From contig JBGMEA010000012.1 in assembly GCA_041447245.1 (NCBI GenBank), positions 420,438 to 484,437 on the forward strand: a stretch of 64,000 bases of DNA, in the 5' to 3' direction. The DNA is from JBGMEA01 sp041447245 (GTDB lineage: Bacteria > Bacillota > Clostridia > Eubacteriales > Anaerofustaceae). The notes under the pieces were generated by a model, which was not told where the DNA came from, searched no databases, and was given only the letters and a program-made list of their open reading frames with translations. Made by a program: the position numbers and the translations under genes. Positions 52,848-61,717 of the stretch are shown piece by piece. Numbering within the stretch: the stretch's first letter is position 1; every line of letters starts with the position of its first letter.

Positions 52848-54896
52848 CTATTCTCCGGGAATGTATCCCAGGCGCAGGGCGTTCTGATAAGAAACGTGTG
52901 CCTGCGTAGGGTTCCCGAGGTCGGTGAGGATGAGATAGTGCAGAAAATGAAGTTCTCCATCCTTCGGATTGATGCGGATCGCTTCCTCAATTGCCGCGTT
53001 GGCAAGTGAGGAATCTCCCTTTGCGATGAGCACATACGCAATATTTTTGTGGTACATGGCTTCGGTCGGATCGAGCTTCCGTGCTGTCTCTGCCTCTGTT
53101 TGCGCCTCATCGAATCGCCCCAGTTTCTGCAGGCGCATGGAGCGCATACAGTGAAGGATCGCGGAGGTCGGGTCGGATTGGCTGAGTTTTTCGCAATCGG
53201 AAAGCGACTCTTCATAATCTCCGAGCTGAAAGCGATATTGAGCGCGGGCAAGCAACAGTTCCGTCGGATCGTCAGATGCGGCTTCTGCCGCAGCCAATGC
53301 GCCGAGTGCATCCTCTTCGGAATTTTGAATCGCATAGGCCCGAAACTGCTGAAAATACAGATAGGGTTTCTCCGGGATTGTAATGGTGTGTTGTTCCGAA
53401 GACAAATCATCGGACAGAAAGAACTCGGACAGCCGAATGACTTCCTGCGTGTTGTTTTCCTGAATGAGCAGATCGAAAAGCAGTCGGATCAGTTCTGCGG
53501 AAAACAGCTTTCTGTCTATGGCAGCCGTCAGTGTCTGTTTTGCCTCTTCGTTTCGGTCGGAAGCAATGAGCACTTCTGCTTTGCGGTAAATGGCTTTCGT
53601 GTTGTCCGGTTCGATCTGTGCCGCCTGCAGCCCGTCGGCGACAGCATCGGCATATTTACGCAGTCCCTCGTAGGCGCGGGATCGCAGAATATAGCCGCGC
53701 GCATTGGTTGGATCAAGCCCGATCATATCGGAAGCGCAGCGAACGGCTTCGCTGAAGAGATGCTGAGCCAACTGCAGCTCTGTCTTCTGCGCATAGTAGA
53801 TCGGCTGCGGGCTGACTTTGATTGCCCGATCGATCAAAGAGATTGCTTCTCTGTATTGTTCCCTTTTTTCCCGAATGATGCTGGCATTGTAAAGGTAGGG
53901 GGGGTTGTTTTTGTTGTCGGCTGCGTTCGGATTGCGGCAGTCTTTTTTCATTCTTGCAAGCGTGTTGCATCGGTCTGCCGCTTCATACATGCCGAGTTCG
54001 AAATAACACAGGCTTTTGAAGTTGAGGTATTCGGGATTGCTTCCGTACCACGAAATCGCCCGGTCGATATCCAGCACCGCATCTTCTGTTTTTCCGAGTT
54101 TGCGGTACAGTTTTGCCCGCTCATAATAGAGCGCGGGATTTTTTGAATCGATTTGAATCAGTTCCGACAGATTGGCGAGAAGCATTTCATCCGGGGGAAG
54201 GCGATGCAAAACGTGCAGGAACGAATCGATAAAATCGGTTCGTTCGGGTGCCAGACGGATCGCATCCATCCAATCTTGCGAAGCCGATTCGGGTTCCCCG
54301 TTTTTCTCGCGGATTTCAGCCCTTTTGGCATACAGGCTTTGATCTGCACAGCATAAATTCATTGCCAGATTCATGCATTCTTCCGCTTTGTCAAATTCTT
54401 CTGATGCGAGATAGCAGTCTGCTTTATGAACCCGATATTCCCAAAAATCAGGCTCTTGCTCTATGAGCCTGTCGATTTGTTCCTGTGCTTCTTTGTGTCT
54501 GCCCAGTTTCGAGAGCAGTGCGGCGTAAGCGTAACATTTCAGCGTCGGTCTGTCATCCTCCGCGAATGCCGTTTTCGCTTTCTGCAAGGCCTCTTCGATG
54601 CGTGAGTCGGCAGCCGCCAAAAAGGCGGCGATCCATCGGCCTTCTGCCGTCGGACCAATTGCCAGACTTTTGTTCAAACAAGCCTCTGCCGCAGGAAGAT
54701 CCGATGCTTTCAGATGCATTTCCGCTTCCGCAAGCGGGTAATGCGGGTTGGTCGGATCCTGCGCCGAAGCTTTTCCGAACATCATCAATGCTCCGGAATA
54801 TTTGCCGCATGATTTGAGACTGCATCCGTAGAGGTAAGAGGAATAAGCGTCGATTTGCTGTTGTGTTATCTTATTAAGAATAGGATACAATTCCAT
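52848..54896 (-). CDS. TPR-repeat protein
   Basis: A 682-residue soluble protein made of about eighteen tetratricopeptide repeats (for example GKYSGALMMFGKASAQDPTN; ALYYERAKLYRKLGKTEDAV; PRAYEGLRKY-like units) without catalytic or membrane domains. TPR arrays bind partner proteins; the length is large for a bacterial free TPR protein. Start after gggagaag. Partner unknown. Confidence 0.88.
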   Translation of the reverse strand: MELYPILNKITQQQIDAYSSYLYGCSLKSCGKYSGALMMFGKASAQDPTNPHYPLAEAEMHLKASDLPAAEACLNKSLAIGPTAEGRWIAAFLAAADSRIEEALQKAKTAFAEDDRPTLKCYAYAALLSKLGRHKEAQEQIDRLIEQEPDFWEYRVHKADCYLASEEFDKAEECMNLAMNLCCADQSLYAKRAEIREKNGEPESASQDWMDAIRLAPERTDFIDSFLHVLHRLPPDEMLLANLSELIQIDSKNPALYYERAKLYRKLGKTEDAVLDIDRAISWYGSNPEYLNFKSLCYFELGMYEAADRCNTLARMKKDCRNPNAADNKNNPPYLYNASIIREKREQYREAISLIDRAIKVSPQPIYYAQKTELQLAQHLFSEAVRCASDMIGLDPTNARGYILRSRAYEGLRKYADAVADGLQAAQIEPDNTKAIYRKAEVLIASDRNEEAKQTLTAAIDRKLFSAELIRLLFDLLIQENNTQEVIRLSEFFLSDDLSSEQHTITIPEKPYLYFQQFRAYAIQNSEEDALGALAAAEAASDDPTELLLARAQYRFQLGDYEESLSDCEKLSQSDPTSAILHCMRSMRLQKLGRFDEAQTEAETARKLDPTEAMYHKNIAYVLIAKGDSSLANAAIEEAIRINPKDGELHFLHYLILTDLGNPTQAHVSYQNALRLGYIPGE

Positions 54897-55034
54897 GATC
54901 TTCTCCCTTGATTATGCTGTTATCATAGCGGAAATTTCGGATTTTGCCAAGCGCTCTCACAGATAATAATGCAATCCGCATTGGATCTGCGTAGAAAATA
55001 TGAAGTGAGCATATCAGGTATATCTGCCGTAAAA

Positions 55035-55087
55035 TTATCGATAAACGATAAAAATATATTGACAAACGAAAAACAACGACCTATAAT
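55035..55087 (+). promoter_or_regulatory. Strong promoter of DUF2975-HTH module
   Basis: Perfect TTGACA (55059) and TATAAT (55082) with a 17-base spacer. An inverted repeat ttatcg-ataaa-cgataa (55035-55051) sits just upstream and may be the site of the encoded HTH protein. Confidence 0.85.
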
Positions 55088-55107
55088 GGGCGCAAACGGA
55101 GGGTGAG

Positions 55108-55575
55108 ATGAAAGAACCGACGAAGAAACTGTTATCTGTATTTACAAAGTATCTGATGATTCTTCTGATGCTGGGAGACGTCGCTGTGATGGCTGCCATG
55201 CCGTTTATGCTGCGGAAGATGCTCGTGCTGCTGATGGAGCCAAGCACGGCCGATGATCTGCTGCCGTTTTATTATGTACTGCTGTACATTACGGGATTGC
55301 TGATTTTATTGATTCTGAACAATCTGCGCTGTCTGTTCAACGCGATGATCTGCGGGCAGCCGTTTGTGAGGGAGACCGAAAAGCGGATGCTGCACATGGG
55401 GGTGGAAAGTTTTCTCATTGCGGGGGTGCTCATCGCGAAAATGTTTGTGCAGATTTCGTTTATGACAATTACTTCCGCTGCGGTATTTGTGATTGCGGGA
55501 CTGTTTTGTTTTGTGCTGAGTGATCTGTTTCGGCGGGCGGTGGACTTTAAAGAAGAAAATGATCTGACGGTTTAG
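55108..55575 (+). CDS. DUF2975 membrane protein
   Basis: A 155-residue protein with four hydrophobic helices, the DUF2975 family found beside small HTH proteins in Bacillota. The segment FNAMICGQPFVRETEKRMLH between helices 2 and 3 is family-typical. Start after ggagggtgag. The HTH gene begins just after its stop. Confidence 0.83.
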   Translation: MKEPTKKLLSVFTKYLMILLMLGDVAVMAAMPFMLRKMLVLLMEPSTADDLLPFYYVLLYITGLLILLILNNLRCLFNAMICGQPFVRETEKRMLHMGVESFLIAGVLIAKMFVQISFMTITSAAVFVIAGLFCFVLSDLFRRAVDFKEENDLTV

Positions 55576-55584
55576 GTGAGCGAT

Positions 55585-55806
55585 ATGATCAGAATCAATT
55601 TGGACGTAATGATGGCCAAACGGAAAATCGGACTGAACGAACTCGCCGAAAAAGTCGGCATCACAAACGTCAATTTATCGATATTAAAAACAAACAAGGC
55701 GAAAGCCATCCGTTTTTCGACACTGGATGCCATCTGCCGGGAGTTGGACTGTCAGCCTGCTGATATTCTGGAATATACGGATGGGTCGCAAGACAGTGCG
55801 GACTGA
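55585..55806 (+). CDS. Small XRE/Cro-type HTH regulator (YozG-like)
   Basis: A 73-residue helix-turn-helix protein (IGLNELAEKVGITNVNLSIL, residues 17-36) of the YozG type, starting at the ATG five bases after aggtgag. It immediately follows the DUF2975 gene and overlaps the CPBP protease gene by 26 bases, so the three are one transcript. It probably controls the promoter at 55059. Confidence 0.87.
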   Translation: MIRINLDVMMAKRKIGLNELAEKVGITNVNLSILKTNKAKAIRFSTLDAICRELDCQPADILEYTDGSQDSAD

Positions 55807-56461
55807 GCCGTCGGATGGGGAAACTCGGCAGGGATTGAGCAAATGCAAAACAGTATTCCTATGGTGCGGGGTGTTGGTATTGCTGCAGGCAATCCGCTTC
55901 GGACTGAAAGAAGCGGCATACTGCTTTGTGCCGCAGACGACGGACGATCATCTGGTGAGCATGTGCGTCTTGCCGTTGATGACGGTCGGTATGGTGCTGA
56001 TTGCAAAACGGTTGGGGTTGAGTGCGGAGATTTTCCCGAAAACAAGGAAACGTCTGTATTTGATAATGGGTGTGATTGCGGTTGCACTTTTCTTATCGGG
56101 CGCGCTTTTGTTCGGAGCCGGTGATTTGGGTATGCTGAGGGACGCGGTATACGGCTCACTTGTGATCCCGGTTTTCGAGGAGACGATTTTTCGCGGATAT
56201 CTTTGGGAATCGCTGAAAGGGAAATTCGAGCAGGAATGGCAGGTTTATCTGATCACGACGGTGCTGTTCTCGCTGTGGCATTTCGGCTATGTCGATTCTC
56301 TTATCATACGAATCGGCATCGACGGGCTCGGCTATGTGATGCTGATGAAAGCATTCGTCGGTTTGGTTTACGGAATCATCGTCGGATTTGTGCGGTATCG
56401 GACAAAGAACACCTATGCCGCCATGCTGGTGCACAGCGTGATGAATACATTCGGAAGATAA
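55781..56461 (+). CDS. CPBP-family intramembrane metalloprotease
   Basis: A 226-residue membrane protein with seven to eight helices and the CPBP/type II CAAX protease motifs: FEETIFRGYLW (paired Glu), HFGYV and HSVMN. In Bacillota these process or protect against peptides, or act in bacteriocin immunity. The start is an ATG inside the HTH gene; the ribosome site is weak, implying coupled translation. Confidence 0.85.
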   Translation: MGRKTVRTEPSDGETRQGLSKCKTVFLWCGVLVLLQAIRFGLKEAAYCFVPQTTDDHLVSMCVLPLMTVGMVLIAKRLGLSAEIFPKTRKRLYLIMGVIAVALFLSGALLFGAGDLGMLRDAVYGSLVIPVFEETIFRGYLWESLKGKFEQEWQVYLITTVLFSLWHFGYVDSLIIRIGIDGLGYVMLMKAFVGLVYGIIVGFVRYRTKNTYAAMLVHSVMNTFGR

Positions 56462-56501
56462 TGAGCGCAGGAAGATGTATTTGCTTAAAGGGGGAGTTCG
56501 G

Positions 56502-56933
56502 ATGAGAAAATGGAATATGGCAGCGGGAATGATGGTGCTGCTTTTGCTGGCAATCGGTATGGCGGGATGCGGGCGGAGCTCCGCCCAGACAGAGAAGGAT
56601 GCGGTCATCCTCCGTGTGGTCAATCAAAGCGAAGTGAAGATGGACGGGCTTTGCGTCTCATATGGGGATGGACAGGCATTGAACGGCAGCATGGGTTGCG
56701 TGAATGCGAACGGTTCCCCGTGGGAACAAGGAGAGTCGATGGAATTGTCGTTTCTTTCATCCGATTTCGAAGAATCGGATGAAATGATACTCTACTGCAG
56801 CATTCGTCTGGACGACGGGAGAATTGTCCCTGTCGGAGATCCGATCGTTGTCGAGACGCAAAGCGAAGAACCTTATGAATATGAACTGGTCGGAACGGGC
56901 AGCGATTCGCTGCGTCTGAACGCCGTACACTGA
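56502..56933 (+). CDS. Lipoprotein of unknown function
   Basis: A 143-residue exported protein with lipobox GMAGC (Cys about residue 23) and a short beta domain (VNQSEVKMDGLCVSYGDG). Start after gggggag; nine upstream codons are unsupported. It sits between the CPBP protease and Nudix genes. No family recognised. Confidence 0.75.
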   Translation: MRKWNMAAGMMVLLLLAIGMAGCGRSSAQTEKDAVILRVVNQSEVKMDGLCVSYGDGQALNGSMGCVNANGSPWEQGESMELSFLSSDFEESDEMILYCSIRLDDGRIVPVGDPIVVETQSEEPYEYELVGTGSDSLRLNAVH

Positions 56934-56960
56934 AATGAAGAAATGATACGGGGAAATGAA

Positions 56961-57434
56961 ATGGAGATAAGAAAATCCAGCAGAGGGATTCTGCTGAACG
57001 AAAACAATGAGGTGTTTCTGATCAAAGAGACATTTCGCAATCTGCGTGATGGGCAGACGCTCTGGGTGACGCCCGGAGGCGGAGCGGAAAACGGCGAGAG
57101 TTATGAATCCTGCCTGAAGCGGGAGCTGAAAGAGGAACTCGGGCTGTCGTTCACGCAAACGCCGCAATGCGTATTTTCACGGGAAATGGTGTTTCGCAGT
57201 GCGGACGGAACGGAATTTCTTTCCAAGGAGCGGTATTATCTGGTGCGGATCGGGGAGGAGCCGATGTCGTTTGACGGACTGACCGAACGGGAAACTGCCG
57301 ATGTGCAGGCGCGAAGATGGTGGAGTGCGGAAGAACTGGACGCTTCGGAGGAAACGTTTTTTGCGGATCACCTGCCGCAGCGAATCCGAGCCGCATTGCA
57401 CGCGGGAGAATGGGAATTGCCGCTGCCGATCTGA
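56961..57434 (+). CDS. Nudix hydrolase
   Basis: A 157-residue Nudix protein with the complete box beginning GGGAENGESYESCLKREL and ending KEELG, which coordinates magnesium for hydrolysis of nucleoside diphosphate-linked compounds. The substrate loop is not diagnostic. Start at the second ATG, six bases after gggga; an ATG six codons earlier is possible. Confidence 0.9.
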   Translation: MEIRKSSRGILLNENNEVFLIKETFRNLRDGQTLWVTPGGGAENGESYESCLKRELKEELGLSFTQTPQCVFSREMVFRSADGTEFLSKERYYLVRIGEEPMSFDGLTERETADVQARRWWSAEELDASEETFFADHLPQRIRAALHAGEWELPLPI

Positions 57435-57553
57435 ATTTTTATCATCGTCACGGATTCGTCACGATGATGCGTTATGATGATGCTGTTATGCCGACAATCT
57501 GCAGGGTGTCATCGCACTTATGACAGTCGGAAATTGCCGACAGGGAGGATATA

Positions 57554-59161
57554 ATGGAACTGTTTGAATCAAAAAAAGAAACCGGAATCCTGCTTGCCGC
57601 GAGTGCGGCGCTTGGTATTCTCTTTGATATATTGTTCTTTAAGGCGTATACGCTGGGTCTGAACTATGTGTTGTTTGCCTTGGCGATGGAAGGAGCAACC
57701 TTTTGGGCGCTGAAGCATCATCGGGATTTTGATGCGAAACGATACGCGCTCGGTGCGGCGGCACTGATCCTGATTGCGGGGGAATGCACGGTGTATGCCA
57801 GCCCTGTATTTATGGCGCTGAATTTTCTGATTGTGCCGATCCTTTATTTTTCGGTCAACCTGTATGCGCTGCATATGGAACAGGATGTGTTTTCAAATTT
57901 TTTCGCGTTTGTCTTTATGCCGATTTCACGCATGCATCGGTTCTTCGTGTCCCTGATCGGGCTGTTCGGTGCGAAAGAAAACAGGAAACACGCGACGGGA
58001 AAAATTTTCCTGGGCATCGGGTTGGCGGCTGCCGCTCTGGTGGTGATCCTTCCTTTGATGCTTTCCGCCGACGAGGCGTTCCGCTATCTGATGCGGGATG
58101 TGTTTGATCTGAACATCAACGCAGACTTTATCGTGCAGGCAATCCTGTTTTTGCTGGTGGCATGTTACGGGTTCGGATTCATTCATTACGCGCTGACGGG
58201 ACGAAAACAACCTGTTTTTCCCGCGCAGTACGGGAATGCTCCGTTACAAAATTCCGCTCAGATTGACGGACAGAGCCCGACGGAGGTGCAGGGATATCCG
58301 CAGCCGTATCAGAAGCCGAAATCCGATCCGAATCATTATGCCTCCACTCTCGTGACGTTTCTGTCTGTGGTCGGCGTGGTTTATGTGGTGTTTTCCTTCG
58401 TACAGATTTTTTATCTGTTTCTGAAAGTCGGCGCGGGGCTGCCTTCCGATTTTTCCTATGCGGCATACGCCAGACAGGGGGTGTTTCAGCTGTGGGCACT
58501 GACGGTGATCAGTGTCGTGATCGTGCTGGTTTGTGAGTCAATCGGAAAGAAAATGGATCGGATGAAGCAGAGACCGCTGCAGTGGATCTATACCGGGTAT
58601 CTTGCGGTGACGCTGTTTATGACGGCTTCTTCGGTTTACCGTATGCTGATGTACGCCGAGGCGTACGGGCTGACACGTGCGCGCGTGCTGGTGTTTTTCT
58701 ATCTGATTTTGCAGACGATTCTGCTCGGTCTGCTGGCTGGGAAAATATGGAATCCGAACTTCCGGTTTTATCGGACGGCGTTCATTGTAACGCTGGCGTT
58801 CTACATCATGCTGAACTATGCGAGTGTGGACAGCATTGTGGCGGAAATGAACGTGGGGCTGTATTACAAGACCGGGCATTTGGATGTGGATTACATCATG
58901 AATGATCTTTCCGAGGATGCTTTGCCGTATCTGTATTATTTCGGAAAAGACAATATGAAATACGATCCCGATACGGTTTATACCGAACCGCAGCGTCAGA
59001 ATTATGAATTGGAAAAAGCTTATATCCAGGCGCAATACCGATACGAACTGCAGGCGTTCGTCAATCGGGTGGGTGACGAACAGGATCGCTATGACTGGAG
59101 GAGTTTTAATTTTGCGACCCATCGGGCGATTCAAATTGCGAACGGAAAATGGGACAATTAA
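57554..59161 (+). CDS. DUF4173/DUF4153-family membrane protein
   Basis: A 535-residue integral membrane protein with about twelve hydrophobic segments and a soluble loop (residues about 225-265, Gln/Pro-rich) between them. The DUF4173 region is residues 190-400. The C-terminal 90 residues are soluble and Tyr/Asp/Gln-rich. Start after gggagga. The family is common in Bacillota, of unknown function. It is followed by a repeat region. Confidence 0.82.
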   Translation: MELFESKKETGILLAASAALGILFDILFFKAYTLGLNYVLFALAMEGATFWALKHHRDFDAKRYALGAAALILIAGECTVYASPVFMALNFLIVPILYFSVNLYALHMEQDVFSNFFAFVFMPISRMHRFFVSLIGLFGAKENRKHATGKIFLGIGLAAAALVVILPLMLSADEAFRYLMRDVFDLNINADFIVQAILFLLVACYGFGFIHYALTGRKQPVFPAQYGNAPLQNSAQIDGQSPTEVQGYPQPYQKPKSDPNHYASTLVTFLSVVGVVYVVFSFVQIFYLFLKVGAGLPSDFSYAAYARQGVFQLWALTVISVVIVLVCESIGKKMDRMKQRPLQWIYTGYLAVTLFMTASSVYRMLMYAEAYGLTRARVLVFFYLILQTILLGLLAGKIWNPNFRFYRTAFIVTLAFYIMLNYASVDSIVAEMNVGLYYKTGHLDVDYIMNDLSEDALPYLYYFGKDNMKYDPDTVYTEPQRQNYELEKAYIQAQYRYELQAFVNRVGDEQDRYDWRSFNFATHRAIQIANGKWDN

Positions 59162-59245
59162 GAACAAGACAAAAGGATGCATCATTGCGGTGTGTCCTTT
59201 TTTCATTGAGGGGAAAGCACAGGGTTTGCATTTGGAAATTGACCT

Positions 59246-59702
59246 TGTAGGGAACGCGTATCACGCGTTCCGTGTCATGTGTTGCATGAATTGTGGATGA
59301 TTGATTATCGGAACGGATCGTATTGATTGCATGATATGGTGGGACATCGGGTATGGTGGAACGCGTAATACGCGTTCCTTACATGGGATGTTCCTTGTTC
59401 ATGTGATTACGATTGATTGCCGGATTGCCTGCAGCAACCTGCTATAAGGTGATTCGCTCCGCAAGTTACGCTCATGAAGAACACGAGATATCAATCGAGC
59501 ATGAAGTGGAGTAAGCCCTTCAAAAGCAAGGCAAAACCGTAAGGTCTTCATGCCCTTGCTCGGACGCATCACGCTTGAGGTTGCCCCCGAACCATTCATG
59601 GCGGAATGACGGAACGCATACCATGCGTTCCGTGGGATGCGTTTTGTAATGTGATGCGGATGTATTTGTTTTTTGATTTCAATGCGCATGATATGTGGAT
59701 CG
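59246..59702. repeat. Dispersed palindromic repeat cluster, copy 2
   Basis: A-type palindrome at 59246-59273, an inverted copy at 59358-59378, and B-type palindrome ggaacgcataccatgcgttc at 59611. The stretch 59629-59702 matches the sequence after 14231. The core between (59440-59600) has the same order of short words as the 440-bp tandem unit (ttacgctcat, ccgtaagg, cttgctcgg, cgcttga) but is diverged. No gene is supported from 59162 to 60059; a 57-residue frame at 59848-60021 lacks a good ribosome site. Confidence 0.78.
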
Positions 59703-60059
59703 AGGCAAATGTAAAACCAAAGATAAAAATCGGTAAATTCTGAATAAGGAAATAATTTATAAAAATTACATAGGATTATTGCGTGCTGTAATGCGATGTG
59801 ATATAATACAACATATAGTAAAAAGTTATTACGGCAGGTACAGCATCATGAGAAGGAAACGTAAGATTCGCATCGATGGCGAAATTCATGCAGTGCCGAT
59901 CAGCAGCCCGAGCCATGCGGCACCCCACAGACATCTAGGGCTCAACGCGCGCATTTTTCCGCCGCAGAATTTCATACAGCAATTCACGAAAAAAATCGAT
60001 CACCTCGCTACGCGCGGGTGATTTTTTCTTGTTTTCAGACTCGGAAAAGGAGGATTTTC

Positions 60060-60266
60060 ATGAACGAAATGATGAGAAAGAATTATGCAGGGGGTGATCC
60101 GATTATCTCGTCGGAGGCGCACGTCAGCGCCTCATTTTCTATTTTTGTACCGTATCGCGACCGCGCAGCGCATCGACCACCCATTCCGCTGAAGGCAGGG
60201 GAAGAAAACCACGAGTTTAGTGGGAGATGTTCGATAAAATCATGCGGTTGCTTGCATAGAGCTTAG
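60060..60266 (+). pseudogene. 5' remnant of a gene cut by the 94-bp repeat
   Basis: A consensus aaggagg precedes ATG and an opening MNEMMRKNYAGGDPIIS, the kind of start seen in true genes. At 60108 the sequence switches to the 94-bp copy of the TetR gene tail, read in the wrong strand, and the frame ends at 60266. The original product cannot be identified from 16 residues. Confidence 0.5.
60108..60201. repeat. 94-bp direct repeat, left copy
   Basis: Identical over 94 bases to 61066-61159. The right copy covers the last 21 codons and stop of the minus-strand TetR gene at 61097 plus the hairpin gaggcgc / gcgcctc beyond it. The left copy is therefore a detached TetR tail, 864 bases away, and the two copies bracket the HTH-membrane cassette. 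Confidence 0.93.
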
Positions 60267-60291
60267 TCATACAAACCGGCTGAAAAATCAA

Positions 60292-60486
60292 TTAATCCGT
60301 CAAATGAAAAATGCTTTCCAGAGGAGCATTTAGTAAGCGAGCAACTTTCATCGCAAGTTCCAACGTTGGATTATACTTATTGTTCTCGATCGCATTGATT
60401 GTTTGTCGGGTAACTCCGAGTTTTTCCGCCAGGTCTTCTTGCCGCATTCCAAGAACTTTTCGTCGTTCTCTGATATTATTTTCCAT
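60292..60486 (-). CDS. Small XRE-family HTH regulator
   Basis: A 64-residue Cro/C1-type protein (MRQEDLAEKLGVTRQTINAI, typical of single-domain repressors paired with small membrane proteins). It starts two bases after the stop of the membrane-protein gene, so both are one transcript. The perfect 13-base inverted repeat at the promoter is its probable site. Confidence 0.92.
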   Translation of the reverse strand: MENNIRERRKVLGMRQEDLAEKLGVTRQTINAIENNKYNPTLELAMKVARLLNAPLESIFHLTD

Positions 60487-60488
60487 TT

Positions 60489-60788
60489 TTATTTGCCGGG
60501 GAATATCAACAAGAGTGCACCGAATATGATTAAAAACAACACGGTGAGGAGTACATATCCGATAAAGAAATTCCCTCCATCTTTATCTCCAATTCTTGCC
60601 TTCGAAATATGAGTAGCAAAGTAGTATACCAAATTTTGAAAAATCAGCAAGTAGACAGGCGCCGTAATCGTACCTTGGCTAATAAAATCCCGAATTCCCC
60701 ACGCGAATAGAGCAAGTACTGTGAACAGGTATGCCCAACGAATGGCGCGCAGAGAAATAGCCAGTTCCATTTCATCCATTTTTCTCAT
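60489..60788 (-). CDS. Small membrane protein paired with HTH regulator
   Basis: A 99-residue protein with three hydrophobic helices (YLFTVLALFAWGI; APVYLLIFQNLVYYFA; FIGYVLLTVLFLIIFGALLL). Start seven bases after GGAGG. No named family is certain. Its order (membrane gene, then HTH gene directly after) equals that of the DUF2975-HTH pair at 55108. Confidence 0.82.
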   Translation of the reverse strand: MRKMDEMELAISLRAIRWAYLFTVLALFAWGIRDFISQGTITAPVYLLIFQNLVYYFATHISKARIGDKDGGNFFIGYVLLTVLFLIIFGALLLIFPGK

Positions 60789-60798
60789 AGTTCAACCT

Positions 60799-60857
60799 CC
60801 GAAATGTAAAATAGTTTTTACATTTCGGAGTATAATCCATTCATCTAAGAATGTCAA
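60799..60857 (-). promoter_or_regulatory. Promoter and perfect operator of the HTH cassette
   Basis: On the minus strand TTGACA, 17 bases, TATACT (60829-60857). Immediately downstream lies a perfect inverted repeat ccgaaatgtaaaa-tagt-ttttacatttcgg (60799-60828), and a third half-site ttttacatttc upstream of the -35 box (about 60869). The rest of 60858-61096 holds no gene. Confidence 0.85.
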
Positions 60858-61065
60858 GAGTATTTTACATTTCTGTCTGGATTTTTGCATCAGAATTAGA
60901 GAATACGCGAGAGTGACGTATCTCACTTCGCACCTATTTCGCGGCTTAGGCAATGTAGAATTCATAGATATTGTGCTTCTTAGTCCGACAGAGCAGATCA
61001 CAGATTAAGACAGCACTCGGAAAGGCATGAAAAAAGCGACTTTATCAAATAAGCCACTGTGAATT

Positions 61066-61159
61066 TCGTCGGAGGCGCACGTCAGCGCCTCATTTTCTAT
61101 TTTTGTACCGTATCGCGACCGCGCAGCGCATCGACCACCCATTCCGCTGAAGGCAGGGG
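61066..61159. repeat. 94-bp direct repeat, right copy
   Basis: Same 94 bases as 60108-60201. This copy is the original context, as it contains the true 3' end of the TetR gene. Confidence 0.93.
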
Positions 61160-61717
61160 GAGTGCGGGATCATGCGCATGCATCTGCGCAATGCCCTGCA
61201 GACTGCTCCAAAACATCACGATCAGCGCGAGCGGGTTTCCTTCTCTGATCTGTCCCATCTGTTGACCGCGTTCGATGACGGGGAGAAAGGGCGTGCATGA
61301 ATCGAAATCGTTTAGCAGTATGCGGATGGATTCGGGAAGCGCTTCGCGGTTCATCGTCTGCTGCATGAGCAGGAAGTATTTTGCCGTCTCGGAACTTGAG
61401 GCGAGCGCATCCAAAATGTATCGGGCAATCGAATAAAACAATGCTACGGGATCTTCGATTACGCCGATGAGCTGCGCCATTCCCTGCGGACCTTTGAGTG
61501 CAGTGCGAACCAGCTCTTCGAACACGGCTTCTTTGGACTCGAAATAATTGAAAAACAAACCCGTGCTGATGCCGAGCATATCGGCGATGTCACGGATTTT
61601 CATGGATTCATATCCTTTTGTGACAATGGCATCCAGGCAGCAGTTCAGAATCTGCTGTTTTCTTTTTTCCCGCTGCAGGGCACGCTGCCCGATTTTTTGC
61701 CGATCACATCCGCTCAT
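61097..61717 (-). CDS. TetR/AcrR family regulator
   Basis: A 206-residue TetR protein (MKIRDIADMLGISTGLFFNY helix-turn-helix at about residues 36-55). It overlaps the oxidoreductase stop by four bases (ATGA). Its last 21 codons are duplicated 1 kb away. A near-perfect palindrome of TetR type upstream of the oxidoreductase suggests that it represses the pair. Confidence 0.92.
   Translation of the reverse strand: MSGCDRQKIGQRALQREKRKQQILNCCLDAIVTKGYESMKIRDIADMLGISTGLFFNYFESKEAVFEELVRTALKGPQGMAQLIGVIEDPVALFYSIARYILDALASSSETAKYFLLMQQTMNREALPESIRILLNDFDSCTPFLPVIERGQQMGQIREGNPLALIVMFWSSLQGIAQMHAHDPALPLPSAEWVVDALRGRDTVQK

Noticed and set aside
59848..60021. 57-codon plus-strand frame rich in basic residues
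   Set aside because: Weak ribosome site, no recognisable domain, and location within a repeat-rich region.
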